DNA from: Oceanobacillus sp. CFH 90083
GTDB lineage: Bacteria; Bacillota; Bacilli; Bacillales; Amphibacillaceae
Length of the DNA: 64,000 bases
Direction: 5' to 3'
NCBI RefSeq assembly: GCF_009389585.1
Contig: NZ_VIYG01000005.1
Span: forward strand, 186,001-250,000
The notes under the pieces are model-generated. The model was given only the letters and a program-made list of their open reading frames with translations, had not been told where the DNA came from and did not search any database. The position numbers and the translations under genes are program-made. Of this stretch, positions 46,859 through 56,207 are shown one piece after another. Position 1 is the first letter of the stretch. Each line of letters begins with the position of its first letter.

Positions 46859-47224
46859 TTATAATAAAATTGTTCCATCAATATTTGTAAACACTTTATT
46901 GTCTGCTTCGGTCTGATGTAAAGCAGTAATAACTGTATTATTTTTCACGCTTACTACCATTGCATTCCCGCTGGCAACAACTAATGCCTCCGTAACACCC
47001 TTTTGCTTAGCCTCTGTCACTTTTTCCTGAATCGACTGCCATTCTTGATTGGTAAACTGAATATTACGCTGTTTCATGCGGTCTGCTGCATGCTTGCTGA
47101 TAATCAGTGACTGCTGTTGATTTAAAATATCTTTAAAGGATGATTTCCCTTTTTCTGTACTTGTTTGCTGAATATATTGCTCTTTAGATATAGCTGGGAC
47201 GATTGGTTGAATTGGACGTACCAT
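46859..47224 (-). CDS. TIGR02530-type flagellar operon protein
   Basis: A 121-residue protein fitting the conserved family found between flgD and flgE in many Firmicutes (TIGR02530-like, recalled). The function is not established. The start is Pro/Ile/Gln-rich (about residues 3-30). A compact domain then contains ISKHAADRMKQRNIQF, an EWQSIQEKVTEAKQKG helix and strands AMVVSVKNNTVITALH. The latter half resembles small RelE/DUF4258-like folds in outline only. Its ATG overlaps the flgD stop by one base, so the two are probably translationally coupled. Confidence 0.85.
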   Translation of the reverse strand: MVRPIQPIVPAISKEQYIQQTSTEKGKSSFKDILNQQQSLIISKHAADRMKQRNIQFTNQEWQSIQEKVTEAKQKGVTEALVVASGNAMVVSVKNNTVITALHQTEADNKVFTNIDGTILL

Positions 47225-47736
47225 TATTCTTCTCCTTCCTCATTTTCAGAAGGGTCTGTTGCTTCATTTTCTGAATCGTTATCTGCTGCTTCTCCTTTAA
47301 TCCCTACTTCAATTACTGTATCAGCATAGATTTTTTCACCATTCTCCAGATGGAGAACAGCCCATCCTTCCTGCTGCGATACAGACACAACTTTACTGGT
47401 TTCAGTGCCTGTTTCTCTTCCTGTTTCATCATCAAATGTTCTATAGCTCACTGTCTCTCCAATCATATGACTATATTGAATAGCTGGTGAGACAAGCTGA
47501 TTATTCACCAGGAGCTCCATTGATTTGGACATATTCATCATTTGCTCCAAGGAAGAAAAACTTGCCATTTGTGCAATAAATTCTGATTCATCCATGGTAT
47601 TCATCGGATTTTGGTTTTGCATTTGCGCAACCAATAATTTTAAAAATTCGTCTTTTCCCAGTTCCGTAGAAGGGGCTCTTTCTTTTGGCTGATTACTTAA
47701 ATATAAAGATGAGTCTATCGAAGTGATTGTTGTCAC
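47224..47736 (-). CDS. flgD: Flagellar hook assembly scaffold FlgD
   Basis: The hook cap protein. The 170-residue protein has the FlgD N-terminal signature LGKDEFLKLLVAQMQNQNP (about residues 26-44), then EFIAQMASFSSLEQM, and an atypical C-terminus rich in Asp/Glu (about residues 150-170). It is longer than B. subtilis FlgD (140) mainly through this acidic tail. It follows fliK by about 50 bases. Confidence 0.94.
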   Translation of the reverse strand: MTTITSIDSSLYLSNQPKERAPSTELGKDEFLKLLVAQMQNQNPMNTMDESEFIAQMASFSSLEQMMNMSKSMELLVNNQLVSPAIQYSHMIGETVSYRTFDDETGRETGTETSKVVSVSQQEGWAVLHLENGEKIYADTVIEVGIKGEAADNDSENEATDPSENEEGEE

Positions 47737-47785
47737 CGCCTTTCAAAACCTCCTGGATAAGCTTTTTACGCAGCTTCATCCCTGA

Positions 47786-49549
47786 TTAAATTTGTTCCTC
47801 TATATTTTGAGAAAGTAATTTCTCCATAAACGATTCAAATGACTCCGCTTCAGCGGATTGCTCCTGTTCATTTGAATCAGCAGATGTCCCTTGCTGCTCC
47901 GTTTGCTGCTGCTCATTTTGATTTTCTTTCGAGCTTTTCGATGCATCTGTTTGGGAGACAGTCAAATTATCTTGTCTTTCAATCGTTACCTGATGCGGTG
48001 AAAACACATTCCGCAGCTGATGCAGATTAGATTCCAATACTTCCTTCACGGCTTTAGAAGAAACAAGCATCTGAACTGTCAGCTCTCCATTTGCCTGAAC
48101 AAAACGAATCGTCATATCTCCTAAATTATCAGGCCTTAAATGAATCAATATTGGGTTTTGCCCCCGTACAAAGTTTTGCAGACGTTGATTTTGAACAATT
48201 GTTTCAATTTTATCAATCAGCTCTTTACCTGATAAAGTCTTTGAAGCATCCGTTTCTCCCATATGAACAATAAATTGCTCTACTCTGGAGAGAGGGAGAT
48301 TGTCTTGCTTAAATACTGCAGGTGATGCACCTTGAAAAGAAGTTTGCAGCCATGCTGCCAATTTAGGCTCGATGCGTGCAGTAACTTCGGACACTTGCTT
48401 TGCTGAATGATTTTTTTCTGCTTGACCAGCTGCATTGACATCACTATTCTGCTTCATAACCCCTGAGGATACTTCTTTAAAAATGGATTGCAGCCAGGAT
48501 GCTACCCTAGCTTCCGCCCGCTGTAATCCTTCTGTATCTAGTGTAGATGCTTGCTGCGACTGCAGTTTTGCTTCCGTAGATAAATATAGCCCCTGCAATT
48601 GTTTTACTGCCTGTTCAACAACGGCAGCATCCGCTTTTTGCATGTGCTGTTGAATGGCGTGTATGAATTGTTGTAACCTAGTACTTGCTTGCCCATCAGC
48701 CCGACTCCAATCCCCTCGTATATCATTCAACAATTTTTTATCTATTAAATCGCCCTCTGCCAATAGATCGGTTATCTGATTTACTATTTGCTCTACAGCA
48801 GCAGAATCAGCTCTTCGCATTAACTGATTTAAATTCAGCAAAACCTTGTTTATTTCTAATGCTTTAAAGCCTGTAACGTCATTCGTTTGGCCTTCTAACA
48901 GATTTGCATCCAGCAGCTGATATGCAATTTGGTTTATTGCCTGACCAAACATGGATGAATCTGTTTTTTGTATTTGCTGATAAATATCATCCAGCACTTC
49001 CTGTTTATCCATCTCCGGATTTTCCTCGAAAAACTGATTCCAGGACTGTAATAAATTCGTTAACATCCCGGCTGTCTTATCTATGTCTGCTGCTTTTTCA
49101 ATACCTTGTAATAGCTTTACTATTTGGTTATAAACATCTATGGCCGCTTGTAGATTTGCTTTCATTTCCGCCGCCAGCTCCAGCTGGTCCAGCGAGGATA
49201 GACGCTGACTAAACAGGTTCTCTAGCATGACCTTCTGCTGCTCATCCTTTTCTCCGGCCGAAACTTTCTGCTGAGCAGAGAGGCTTTGCATGACTAAGGC
49301 AGCCATTTCTTCCTGCAAAACAGGATTATCCTTCAAAATAGCAAGTACTTCATCCGGCAGTAATTCTTCCAGATTTTCATATGTATCTGTAAGCTGCCGC
49401 GACTGTTCTGTTTGATTATGAAGTTCAGGCAAGGGGTTCTTTTTCTGTAATAACAAATCTCCAAAGCTTGTACCTTGCTTTGTTTTTATTTGTGCATCCG
49501 TCTGCTGAGGAAAGATAAGATCAGCTATATTTAACATGATCGTGTTCAT
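47786..49549 (-). CDS. fliK: Flagellar hook-length control protein FliK
   Basis: A secreted ruler that sets hook length and triggers the FlhB switch. The 587 residues exceed B. subtilis FliK (about 490). The C-terminal Flg_hook domain (about residues 450-555) has PILIHLRPDNLGDMTIRF and VSSKAVKEVLESNLHQLRNV. The ruler region (about residues 30-430) is Gln/Ala-rich and appears to contain diverged internal repeats, for example RADSAAVEQIVNQI (about 245), KADAAVVEQAVKQL (about 304), VASWLQSIF (about 347) and LAAWLQTSF (about 395). The ATG at 49549 follows GGAGGTG. The C-terminus is Gln/Glu/Ser-rich. Confidence 0.93.
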   Translation of the reverse strand: MNTIMLNIADLIFPQQTDAQIKTKQGTSFGDLLLQKKNPLPELHNQTEQSRQLTDTYENLEELLPDEVLAILKDNPVLQEEMAALVMQSLSAQQKVSAGEKDEQQKVMLENLFSQRLSSLDQLELAAEMKANLQAAIDVYNQIVKLLQGIEKAADIDKTAGMLTNLLQSWNQFFEENPEMDKQEVLDDIYQQIQKTDSSMFGQAINQIAYQLLDANLLEGQTNDVTGFKALEINKVLLNLNQLMRRADSAAVEQIVNQITDLLAEGDLIDKKLLNDIRGDWSRADGQASTRLQQFIHAIQQHMQKADAAVVEQAVKQLQGLYLSTEAKLQSQQASTLDTEGLQRAEARVASWLQSIFKEVSSGVMKQNSDVNAAGQAEKNHSAKQVSEVTARIEPKLAAWLQTSFQGASPAVFKQDNLPLSRVEQFIVHMGETDASKTLSGKELIDKIETIVQNQRLQNFVRGQNPILIHLRPDNLGDMTIRFVQANGELTVQMLVSSKAVKEVLESNLHQLRNVFSPHQVTIERQDNLTVSQTDASKSSKENQNEQQQTEQQGTSADSNEQEQSAEAESFESFMEKLLSQNIEEQI

Positions 49550-49601
49550 TTTTCCACCTCCTTTCAAAGTATTTTTTATGTGTAAAATTCCTTTCCGGGA
49601 A

Positions 49602-50234
49602 TTACTCCATTAACATTTGTGTATAGGTTGTCGCTGCCTCAACGTTCATCTGCTGTAAAATATCACCGCGATCACCTGTTGACATTTCTTCTAAAATCGT
49701 TATAGCTAAATCATCTTCCAGATTTTCCAGAATAGCTGCAGCTTCCTTACTTTTCATACTTTCTAACGTTCTTGTCATCGAGCTTTTTTCAGAAACCGCC
49801 CCTGCTTCTGTTTGTGACTGCTCTTCCTGCTGTTCACTGCTGCCTTCTGCTTCATCAACGTTTTCCATTTCATCTAATTCATCCTGCAAGCTGTTAATCT
49901 GACTCTCTAAATCAGCAATTGTTTCCTCCAGCTCTTGAATCTGTTCATCTTTATTATCAATGATGTCATTTCTGCTTTCCAATTGATTTTGCAAAGCCCG
50001 CAAGTCATTTGCAGTACCTATCTCCTCATCATCCATCAACATTTCTCCAACAACAGGGAGGGATTTCCCTTGTTCCTTCAACCAATCCAATGTATTAAAT
50101 CCAGCAATATGTAAAACAAAAACACCAATAACAGCCAGGATGAAAAGTGGCATAGCTATTAAAAACAGCTTTAAAAAGATACCGCCTGAAGATTTTTTAA
50201 CTTCCGTTCCATTTTGTTTTTTATTTTTCATCAT
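49602..50234 (-). CDS. ylxF: MgtE-N domain/coiled-coil flagellar protein (YlxF)
   Basis: A 210-residue protein of the YlxF/MotE type found between fliJ and fliK in Firmicutes. A basic N-terminus precedes a transmembrane helix (about residues 20-45). A long acidic coiled coil (about residues 82-125, with IQELEETIADLESQINSLQ) follows, then an MgtE-N-like C-terminal domain (about residues 150-210, MKSKEAAAILENLEDDLAI). The exact function in Bacillus is not known; MotE proteins in other phyla help stator assembly. I chose the ATG at 50234; a GTG 6 bases upstream also fits. Confidence 0.85.
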   Translation of the reverse strand: MMKNKKQNGTEVKKSSGGIFLKLFLIAMPLFILAVIGVFVLHIAGFNTLDWLKEQGKSLPVVGEMLMDDEEIGTANDLRALQNQLESRNDIIDNKDEQIQELEETIADLESQINSLQDELDEMENVDEAEGSSEQQEEQSQTEAGAVSEKSSMTRTLESMKSKEAAAILENLEDDLAITILEEMSTGDRGDILQQMNVEAATTYTQMLME

Positions 50235-50236
50235 TT

Positions 50237-50683
50237 TCACCTTTGATTTTGTCTCATATATTGCTGCATGGACATCTCATCCATAAAATCAGCTTCCTGT
50301 TTTCTTATGACTGCTTGTGCTTTTTCTCTTTTTAAATCAATGATCCTGTCATATTTTTTAAACTCCATGTAAGCTTCAGATAATTTTGTTTGCTTCGAAT
50401 TCATATCATTTCTCGCTCTTTGCACTAAAACCTGTACGGTTTGAATTTGGTTTGTCAATTTTTCAATATAAGCAGACTGCTCTTTTATTCTCTCAATCGA
50501 CGTAGACGCTTGAATGGCATTTTCAAAGGAATTTTCTGCTATTTCCTTTTTCTTCAATAAATTATAAAGCTCTTTTGCAATCCTCTCGAACGTTTCCTGC
50601 GATTCTGCGTAAGCCTTTTGCGCTACTTGTCTCTCATTATCATGCATATCCCTTATTTTCGTTAAACCGGATATCTTAGCCAT
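50237..50683 (-). CDS. fliJ: Flagellar export chaperone FliJ
   Basis: A 148-residue, almost wholly helical coiled-coil protein that links the FliI ATPase ring to FlhA, like the stalk of F1-ATPase. B. subtilis FliJ is 147 residues. Lys/Glu/Gln-rich heptads run from about residue 10 to 140 (ERIAKELYNLLKKKEIAENS, YIEKLTNQIQTVQVLVQRA). It lies between fliI and ylxF. Sequence conservation is weak in this family; position and length support the call. Confidence 0.92.
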   Translation of the reverse strand: MAKISGLTKIRDMHDNERQVAQKAYAESQETFERIAKELYNLLKKKEIAENSFENAIQASTSIERIKEQSAYIEKLTNQIQTVQVLVQRARNDMNSKQTKLSEAYMEFKKYDRIIDLKREKAQAVIRKQEADFMDEMSMQQYMRQNQR

Positions 50684-50700
50684 TTAATAAACCAACTCCT

Positions 50701-52011
50701 TTATTCAACCAGGTTTTTCATCATCTGTATGGTTTCTGCAAGACTTACCTGCTCGTAGACCCCTTGCTTTAAAAAAGAAACAATATGTGGATATGATGCA
50801 ACAGCCAAGTCAATTTCGGAACTTGCTCCTTTTTTATATGCACCGATCGAGATTAACTCGTTATTTTCTTCGTATGTCGAAAGAAGCGCCCTCAATCTTG
50901 CAGCAATCTGCTGGTGCTCATCTGTTGCAATAACATTCATCACTCTGCTAATGGACTTGAGAATATTGATTGCGGGGTACTGCCCCCTCTCTGCAATTTT
51001 ACGGTCCAAAACAATATGACCATCTAATATACCTCTTACCGCATCAGCAATCGGCTCATTCATATCATCACCGTCAACAAGCACGGTATAAAAACCTGTT
51101 ATCGAACCATTTTCATCTGTCCCGGCCCGCTCTAAAAGCTTTGGTAATATGGAGAACACACTTGGCGTATATCCTTTTGTCGTTGGCGGTTCTCCAACAG
51201 CCAGCCCAATTTCCCTTTGTGCCATTGCCACACGTGTAACAGAATCCATCATTAGGTTCACATTTAAGCCCTGCTCCCTGAAATATTCACTGATCGCAGT
51301 CGCTGTGTAAGCTCCACGAATCCGCATCAGTGCAGGCTGATCAGAGGTAGCTGCAACAATTATGGACTTTTTCAGCCCTTCTTCTCCTAAATCATGCTCA
51401 ATAAATTCCCTAACCTCTCTGCCCCGCTCTCCAATGAGAGCAATAACATTCACATCGGCATTACTGTTCCTTGCAATCATTCCCAGCAATGTACTTTTAC
51501 CGACACCACTTCCTGCAAATAAACCTACACGCTGCCCGATTCCCATTGACAAAAAGCCATCAATCGCCCGAACACCAACCTGTAACGGCTCCCTGATTGT
51601 CGGACGGGCAAGCGGATTAGGCGGCTTTCGCTCTGTCTGATAACCTGTTAAGCCCTTAGGGAGAGATACAGTGTTTAAAAGCGGTTTTCCTAAAGGGTCC
51701 AGCACTTTGCCTATTAAACTCCGGCCAACCTTTACTTTTAATGGGTTTCCTGTTGCTTCTACCAAACAGCCTGACCCGACTTCATTCACTTCCCGATAAG
51801 GCATTAAAATTATTTTTTCATTCTGAAACCCGACAACTTCCGCTAAGATAGAATCACCCTTATCAGAGCTTGTATGAATGTAACAAACCTCACCGATATT
51901 TGCAGCCGGACCTTCCGACTCAATCATCAAGCCTACAACACGAATCACTTTTCCAAACCGTTTGTATGGAACTGTTTTTTCAATGACTGCAATCAACGCT
52001 TCTGTGTTCAT
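50701..52011 (-). CDS. fliI: Flagellum-specific ATPase FliI
   Basis: The hexameric export ATPase, related to F1-ATPase beta. The 436 residues (B. subtilis 438) have Walker A LFAGSGVGKSTLLGMIARN (about residues 160-178), IGERGREVREF, Walker B LMMDSVTRVA, and PPTTKGYTPSVFSILPKL. The ATG at 52011 has GGAGG about 7 bases upstream and overlaps fliH by 4 bases; the longer frame is inside fliH and not FliI-like. Confidence 0.97.
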   Translation of the reverse strand: MNTEALIAVIEKTVPYKRFGKVIRVVGLMIESEGPAANIGEVCYIHTSSDKGDSILAEVVGFQNEKIILMPYREVNEVGSGCLVEATGNPLKVKVGRSLIGKVLDPLGKPLLNTVSLPKGLTGYQTERKPPNPLARPTIREPLQVGVRAIDGFLSMGIGQRVGLFAGSGVGKSTLLGMIARNSNADVNVIALIGERGREVREFIEHDLGEEGLKKSIIVAATSDQPALMRIRGAYTATAISEYFREQGLNVNLMMDSVTRVAMAQREIGLAVGEPPTTKGYTPSVFSILPKLLERAGTDENGSITGFYTVLVDGDDMNEPIADAVRGILDGHIVLDRKIAERGQYPAINILKSISRVMNVIATDEHQQIAARLRALLSTYEENNELISIGAYKKGASSEIDLAVASYPHIVSFLKQGVYEQVSLAETIQMMKNLVE

Positions 52012-52745
52012 TGCACATCCTCCATCACATAATCTATTAATGCTTCCCGGATTTTTTCCAGCTGTGTGTTCACACTTGTTTCTATCTGACCATGTGGATA
52101 CTGGATCATACAATCTGTTGGTTGAAGGCTCGTATCAGCATGAATAGAAAGCTTCGTTTCATCCCCGACTAAACGCTGCAGTTCTCCCTGATAAGAATGA
52201 ACTTCCTCATAATAATCCGGGTGGATAACAATGACAATCACCGGTTGATATCTGACTTCATCAAGTGCTTCTTTTATCAAGGACCTGATATAATCCGGCT
52301 GCCCCTTCAGCTCATGATGCAAAACTTTATTTGCTACTGCCATGGATATCTCCACAATACTTTCCGCTTGTTTTTCCAGTGCCTGATGGTAATCCTCTTT
52401 CGCTATATCAACGATATGATTTGCTTCCTGTAGTTTGTGTTCAAACTGCGTGTAAGCTTCTTGCTTTCCATCCTCATACCCCTGTTGAAATCCCTGCTGC
52501 CGGGCTTGCTTTATTAATTCCTGCTTTTCTGTTTCCCACCTGTTTCGTGCTTCTTCTATCTGATGATCAGATTCCTCTATCCGTTTTTTTTGCTGTTCTT
52601 CTATGGAAGCCAGCTCTTGCTTTTGCAGGGAAATTGTCTCCGTTAATTGCTGATGTACTTCTGTTGCATCCTCCGCAGATGTAATTGCCGGAGGAATGAT
52701 AGATTCAATTGGCTTAATCGATATTTGTTTCTTTAAATTAGACAA
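52008..52745 (-). CDS. fliH: Flagellar export regulator FliH
   Basis: Holds FliI and docks it to the C-ring. The 245-residue protein has a Gln/Glu-rich coiled coil (about residues 30-90, with LQKQELASIEEQQKKRIEES-like heptads), GFQQGYEDGKQEAY, and a C-terminal V-ATPase-E-like domain (about residues 120-240). I start it at the TTG at 52745, preceded by GGGGGAG; this overlaps the fliG stop by 8 bases. The listed longer frame would run far into fliG. Confidence 0.9.
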   Translation of the reverse strand: MSNLKKQISIKPIESIIPPAITSAEDATEVHQQLTETISLQKQELASIEEQQKKRIEESDHQIEEARNRWETEKQELIKQARQQGFQQGYEDGKQEAYTQFEHKLQEANHIVDIAKEDYHQALEKQAESIVEISMAVANKVLHHELKGQPDYIRSLIKEALDEVRYQPVIVIVIHPDYYEEVHSYQGELQRLVGDETKLSIHADTSLQPTDCMIQYPHGQIETSVNTQLEKIREALIDYVMEDVQ

Positions 52746-53748
52746 TAATATCGTCTCCCCCGCCACGTGCCACAACGATTTCACCTTTTTCTTCCAGTCC
52801 GCGTATGACATTGACAATTCTTGTTTGTGCTTCTTCTACATCTGCTAATCGTACTGGTCCCATAAATTCCATTTCTTCTTTAAAGGTTGTTACCATTCGT
52901 TCGGACATGTTTTGGAATACAATCTCTTTCACTTCGTCGCTCGCTACTTTGAGAGACAGTCGCAGGTCATCATTGTCAACTTCTCTTATCACACGCTGAA
53001 TAGCACGATTATCCAATGTAACAATATCTTCAAATACAAACATTCTTTTCTTAATTTCTTCTGCCAGATCAGGATCCTTAGACTCTAAAGCTTCTAAAAT
53101 GGTTCTCTCCGTGGAACGATCGACACCATTCAATACTTCTACCACCGTTTGTATACCGCCTGTTTGTGTATAATCTTCTGTCATAGAAGAAGATATATTT
53201 TTTTCAAGCACCTGCTCTATTTGACTGATAATCTCCGGTGAGGTTGAATCCATTGTAGCAATTCTGCGGGCTACATCAGCCTGTATATCTTTGGACAAAG
53301 CAGAAAGTATTTGGCCGCTCTGTTCTGCATCCAGATAAGAAAGAATAAGTGCAATCGTTTGTGGATGCTCTCCCTGAATATAATTCAAAACCTGTTGTGG
53401 ATCTGCCTTTCTTGCAAAATCAAATGGTCTTACCTGTAAGGAAGAGGTTAACCGGTTAATAATACTGGATGCCTCTTCCTTCCCAAATGCTTTTTCTAAG
53501 ACCGTTTTGGCATATCCTATCCCACCTTGGGAGATATAATCTTGTGCAACCGCAATCTGGTGAAATTGGTCCAATACTTCTTCTTTTAGTGCTGAATCTA
53601 CTTTTTTAACAGAAGAAATATCCAAGCTCAGCTTTTCAATTTCTTCTTCTGATAAATACTTATACACTTGCGCTGATACATCCGGGCCTAATGAGATTAA
53701 AAGAATGGCTGCTTTTTGTCTTCCTGTCAGTGTATTTTTTCTTGCCAT
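52738..53748 (-). CDS. fliG: Flagellar motor switch protein FliG
   Basis: The rotor torque-generating protein of the C-ring. The 336 residues (B. subtilis 338) begin LTGRQKAAILLISLGPDVSAQVYKYL. The middle domain has the EHPQ motif (GEHPQTIALILSYL, about residue 125). The C-terminal domain has charged torque residues in LESKDPDLAEEIKKRMFVFEDI and LRLSLKVASDEVKEIV. It is followed by fliH with an 8-base overlap. Confidence 0.97.
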   Translation of the reverse strand: MARKNTLTGRQKAAILLISLGPDVSAQVYKYLSEEEIEKLSLDISSVKKVDSALKEEVLDQFHQIAVAQDYISQGGIGYAKTVLEKAFGKEEASSIINRLTSSLQVRPFDFARKADPQQVLNYIQGEHPQTIALILSYLDAEQSGQILSALSKDIQADVARRIATMDSTSPEIISQIEQVLEKNISSSMTEDYTQTGGIQTVVEVLNGVDRSTERTILEALESKDPDLAEEIKKRMFVFEDIVTLDNRAIQRVIREVDNDDLRLSLKVASDEVKEIVFQNMSERMVTTFKEEMEFMGPVRLADVEEAQTRIVNVIRGLEEKGEIVVARGGGDDIIV

Positions 53749-53760
53749 AAATAAAACCTC

Positions 53761-55365
53761 CTAATCTTCATTTATCCAGCTGCGTAATAATTTTGCAAAC
53801 TCTTCCGGTTTATCACTTGCAATTTTCTCAAGCTGCTTTCTTCTGACCATTTCCTCTGATTCTTCCGCAGAAAGCTCAGGAATAATCGGCTCTTCATGTG
53901 CCGTAACGGATACCGCTTCTTCCTGCACCTCTTCTTCCATCCACTCTTCCTCTGTACGGTTTCTTCGGAGCATAACGATTAAAACAATTACCGCAATTAA
54001 TAATACCCCGCCAGCAATATAAACCCATAAAGGAATTCCTGCTCCTGCCGGCTCTTCCTGCCCACCTGCAGAAGTGCTGAATTCTTGAAAAACAATGGAT
54101 GTATTTGCCGCCGTTTCTTCATCCTGCAGCTCACCATCAACCGATGTTTCTATGATAGAATTCAGGATCGATTCAATACCTTCTTCAACATCTGTCTGTT
54201 CCTGCTGGTTTAAAAATTCTATTTCTCCATCTGCACCCTGTCTTGCGCTATTTACTGCTACTTGTATACCAAGGTCTCTGACCTGATAGGGGCTTTCTAC
54301 AATCTCACGACGAATACGATTAAACTCATAATTAATGGTTTCTCTATCTAATTCATATTCCCCATTATCCCCTTCGCCGGCAGGAAAGTTAGCAATATCT
54401 TCTTCTCCTGCGCCCACAACACCGTCCGGATCTCCCTGACCTGTATAAGATTCCTGAATCGTCTCCAGGCTAACCGGTATACCTTCCATTGCTTCTAAAT
54501 CGACAGGCTCTACTAAATCCTCTGTACGGTTTTCTTGGGAAAAATCAATATCTGCAGTAACGGAAACGACAATATTTTCATTTCCTACCATCGTTCCGAG
54601 CATTTGCTGTAATCTGCGTTGTATGTCTCTCTCTACATCTCTTTTAATAGATTGCTGATTCGAATATGTATCCTGACCTCCGGCAAATTGCGTATCCCGA
54701 TCATAATATTCAAAGTACTGGTTCATAATAATAATATCTTCAGGATCTAAATTAGGAATCGCCTTCGAGACAAGATGATAGAGGCCTTCTACCTGATTCC
54801 CTTCAAATTGATATCCCGGCTGCGTATGTAACATGATGGCAACACTTGCTTCACCTGCTTGTTCATCAGCAAACACAGGCTGTTCCGGCATATTTATCAT
54901 GACATTTGCATCGTGAATGCCCTCAATTCCCGAAATCAAATTTCCAAGCTCTGTTTGCATCGCATCTAATTTCATAACGCTGAATTCATTCTCGGTAATA
55001 CCCCAGGAAGCATTTTCGCTAAAAAAAGAATAATCAATACTCCCGCTGCTTGGAAGCCCCATCGAAGCGAATTCCAATAATAACGAATCAACCTGTCCTT
55101 CAGGAACCAGAATGGAGGTTCCGCCATTTTCAAGCTCATAGGGAACAGATCTCGCATCTAATTCCGTTGTAATTTGACCGGCTTCCTGCAAGGATAAATT
55201 ATTATACAAAGGAACATTATTTGTACTTGAGCTAAAGTAAATCACCGCGGCAATTATCATAACGGCTAAAGCTGCACTGCCAATTATCGTTCCTTTCTGC
55301 CCCTTGGATCTGGACTGCCAAAAAGTAACAGCAGATTCTCTCCATTTTTGTAATTTCTCGTTCAT
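53761..55365 (-). CDS. fliF: Flagellar MS-ring protein FliF
   Basis: Forms the MS ring on which the basal body is built. The 534 residues (B. subtilis 536) have an N-terminal transmembrane helix (about residues 25-44), ring-building motifs with LYNNLSLQEAGQITTELDARSVPYELENGG, and a variable acidic periplasmic region (about residues 280-350). A second transmembrane helix (about residues 445-465) and a FliG-binding C-terminus (KIASDKPEEFAKLLRSWI) complete it. The ATG at 55365 has GAGGG upstream. Confidence 0.96.
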   Translation of the reverse strand: MNEKLQKWRESAVTFWQSRSKGQKGTIIGSAALAVMIIAAVIYFSSSTNNVPLYNNLSLQEAGQITTELDARSVPYELENGGTSILVPEGQVDSLLLEFASMGLPSSGSIDYSFFSENASWGITENEFSVMKLDAMQTELGNLISGIEGIHDANVMINMPEQPVFADEQAGEASVAIMLHTQPGYQFEGNQVEGLYHLVSKAIPNLDPEDIIIMNQYFEYYDRDTQFAGGQDTYSNQQSIKRDVERDIQRRLQQMLGTMVGNENIVVSVTADIDFSQENRTEDLVEPVDLEAMEGIPVSLETIQESYTGQGDPDGVVGAGEEDIANFPAGEGDNGEYELDRETINYEFNRIRREIVESPYQVRDLGIQVAVNSARQGADGEIEFLNQQEQTDVEEGIESILNSIIETSVDGELQDEETAANTSIVFQEFSTSAGGQEEPAGAGIPLWVYIAGGVLLIAVIVLIVMLRRNRTEEEWMEEEVQEEAVSVTAHEEPIIPELSAEESEEMVRRKQLEKIASDKPEEFAKLLRSWINED

Positions 55366-55426
55366 ATACACTACCCTCACTAAGTTCAAAACTAATATCT
55401 ATGTTCTGCCTATCTGCTAAATGTCC

Positions 55427-55729
55427 TTACACCTGCATCCGCATAATTTCATTATACGCATCAATTACTTTACGCTGTACCTGCACACCTGTTTCCAATG
55501 TAATACTTGCTTTCTGAGCTGTAATCATTACATCGTGAAGGTTTTCTATACTGCCGTTTGCCAGTCCTTCTGTTTTCTGATCTGATTCTAACTGAATATG
55601 ATTTAAATCCTCTATAGCGTTTTGTAACAATGAAGAGAAATTATTCTGTGCCTGACTTGGAGTTAAACGCGAAGATTGTCCCTCATCAACTTGGTTTACC
55701 GGAGGGAGATAGGTTCCAATTGTATTCAT
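55427..55729 (-). CDS. fliE: Flagellar hook-basal body protein FliE
   Basis: A 100-residue rod-to-MS-ring junction protein (B. subtilis 106). The C-terminal signature is clear: NGSIENLHDVMITAQKASITLETGVQVQRKVIDAYNEIMRMQV (about residues 57-100, including DVMITAQKA). The N-terminus is Gln/Ser-rich. It lies between flgC and fliF, as expected. Confidence 0.95.
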   Translation of the reverse strand: MNTIGTYLPPVNQVDEGQSSRLTPSQAQNNFSSLLQNAIEDLNHIQLESDQKTEGLANGSIENLHDVMITAQKASITLETGVQVQRKVIDAYNEIMRMQV

Positions 55730-55752
55730 TCCGTTCTGCCACCTTTATCTTT

Positions 55753-56205
55753 TTATTTTCCAATTTCTAATGTTTTCATAAGCATGCCCTTGCTCGCATT
55801 AAAAGCTGTTACATTTGCTTCATACGAACGGGAAGCGCTCATTAAATCAACCATTTCTTTTAATGGATCAACATTAGGCATTTCTACATAGCCTTCCTCG
55901 TTTGCATCAGGATGTTCCGGGTTGTATACCAGCTCAAATGGTGTCTGGTCTTCTATAATTCTTGTTGCCCTCACACCACCGCCAGATACATTATTCCCTT
56001 CTGCATACTTTAACATTTGCTTAAATGAAGGCTGTCCTGTGCCAAATACAGCCATTTTTCGGCGATAGGCTTCGAATTCTCCGTCAGCATTTTGTGTAGC
56101 GCGGGTTGATTGCGCATTTGCCAAATTGGAAGACACCAAATCCATACGCAGCCTTTGTGATGTCAGACCGCTTGCACTAACATTCATTGATTGAAAAATA
56201 GACAA
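55753..56205 (-). CDS. flgC: Flagellar basal-body rod protein FlgC
   Basis: A proximal rod subunit of 150 residues, the same length as B. subtilis FlgC. Typical ends: SIFQSMNVSASGLTSQRLRMDL with NLANAQSTR at the N-terminus, and YVEMPNVDPLKEMVDLMSASRSYEANVTAFN at the C-terminus. It lies 2 bases after flgB. Confidence 0.97.
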   Translation of the reverse strand: MSIFQSMNVSASGLTSQRLRMDLVSSNLANAQSTRATQNADGEFEAYRRKMAVFGTGQPSFKQMLKYAEGNNVSGGGVRATRIIEDQTPFELVYNPEHPDANEEGYVEMPNVDPLKEMVDLMSASRSYEANVTAFNASKGMLMKTLEIGK

Positions 56206-56207
56206 TT

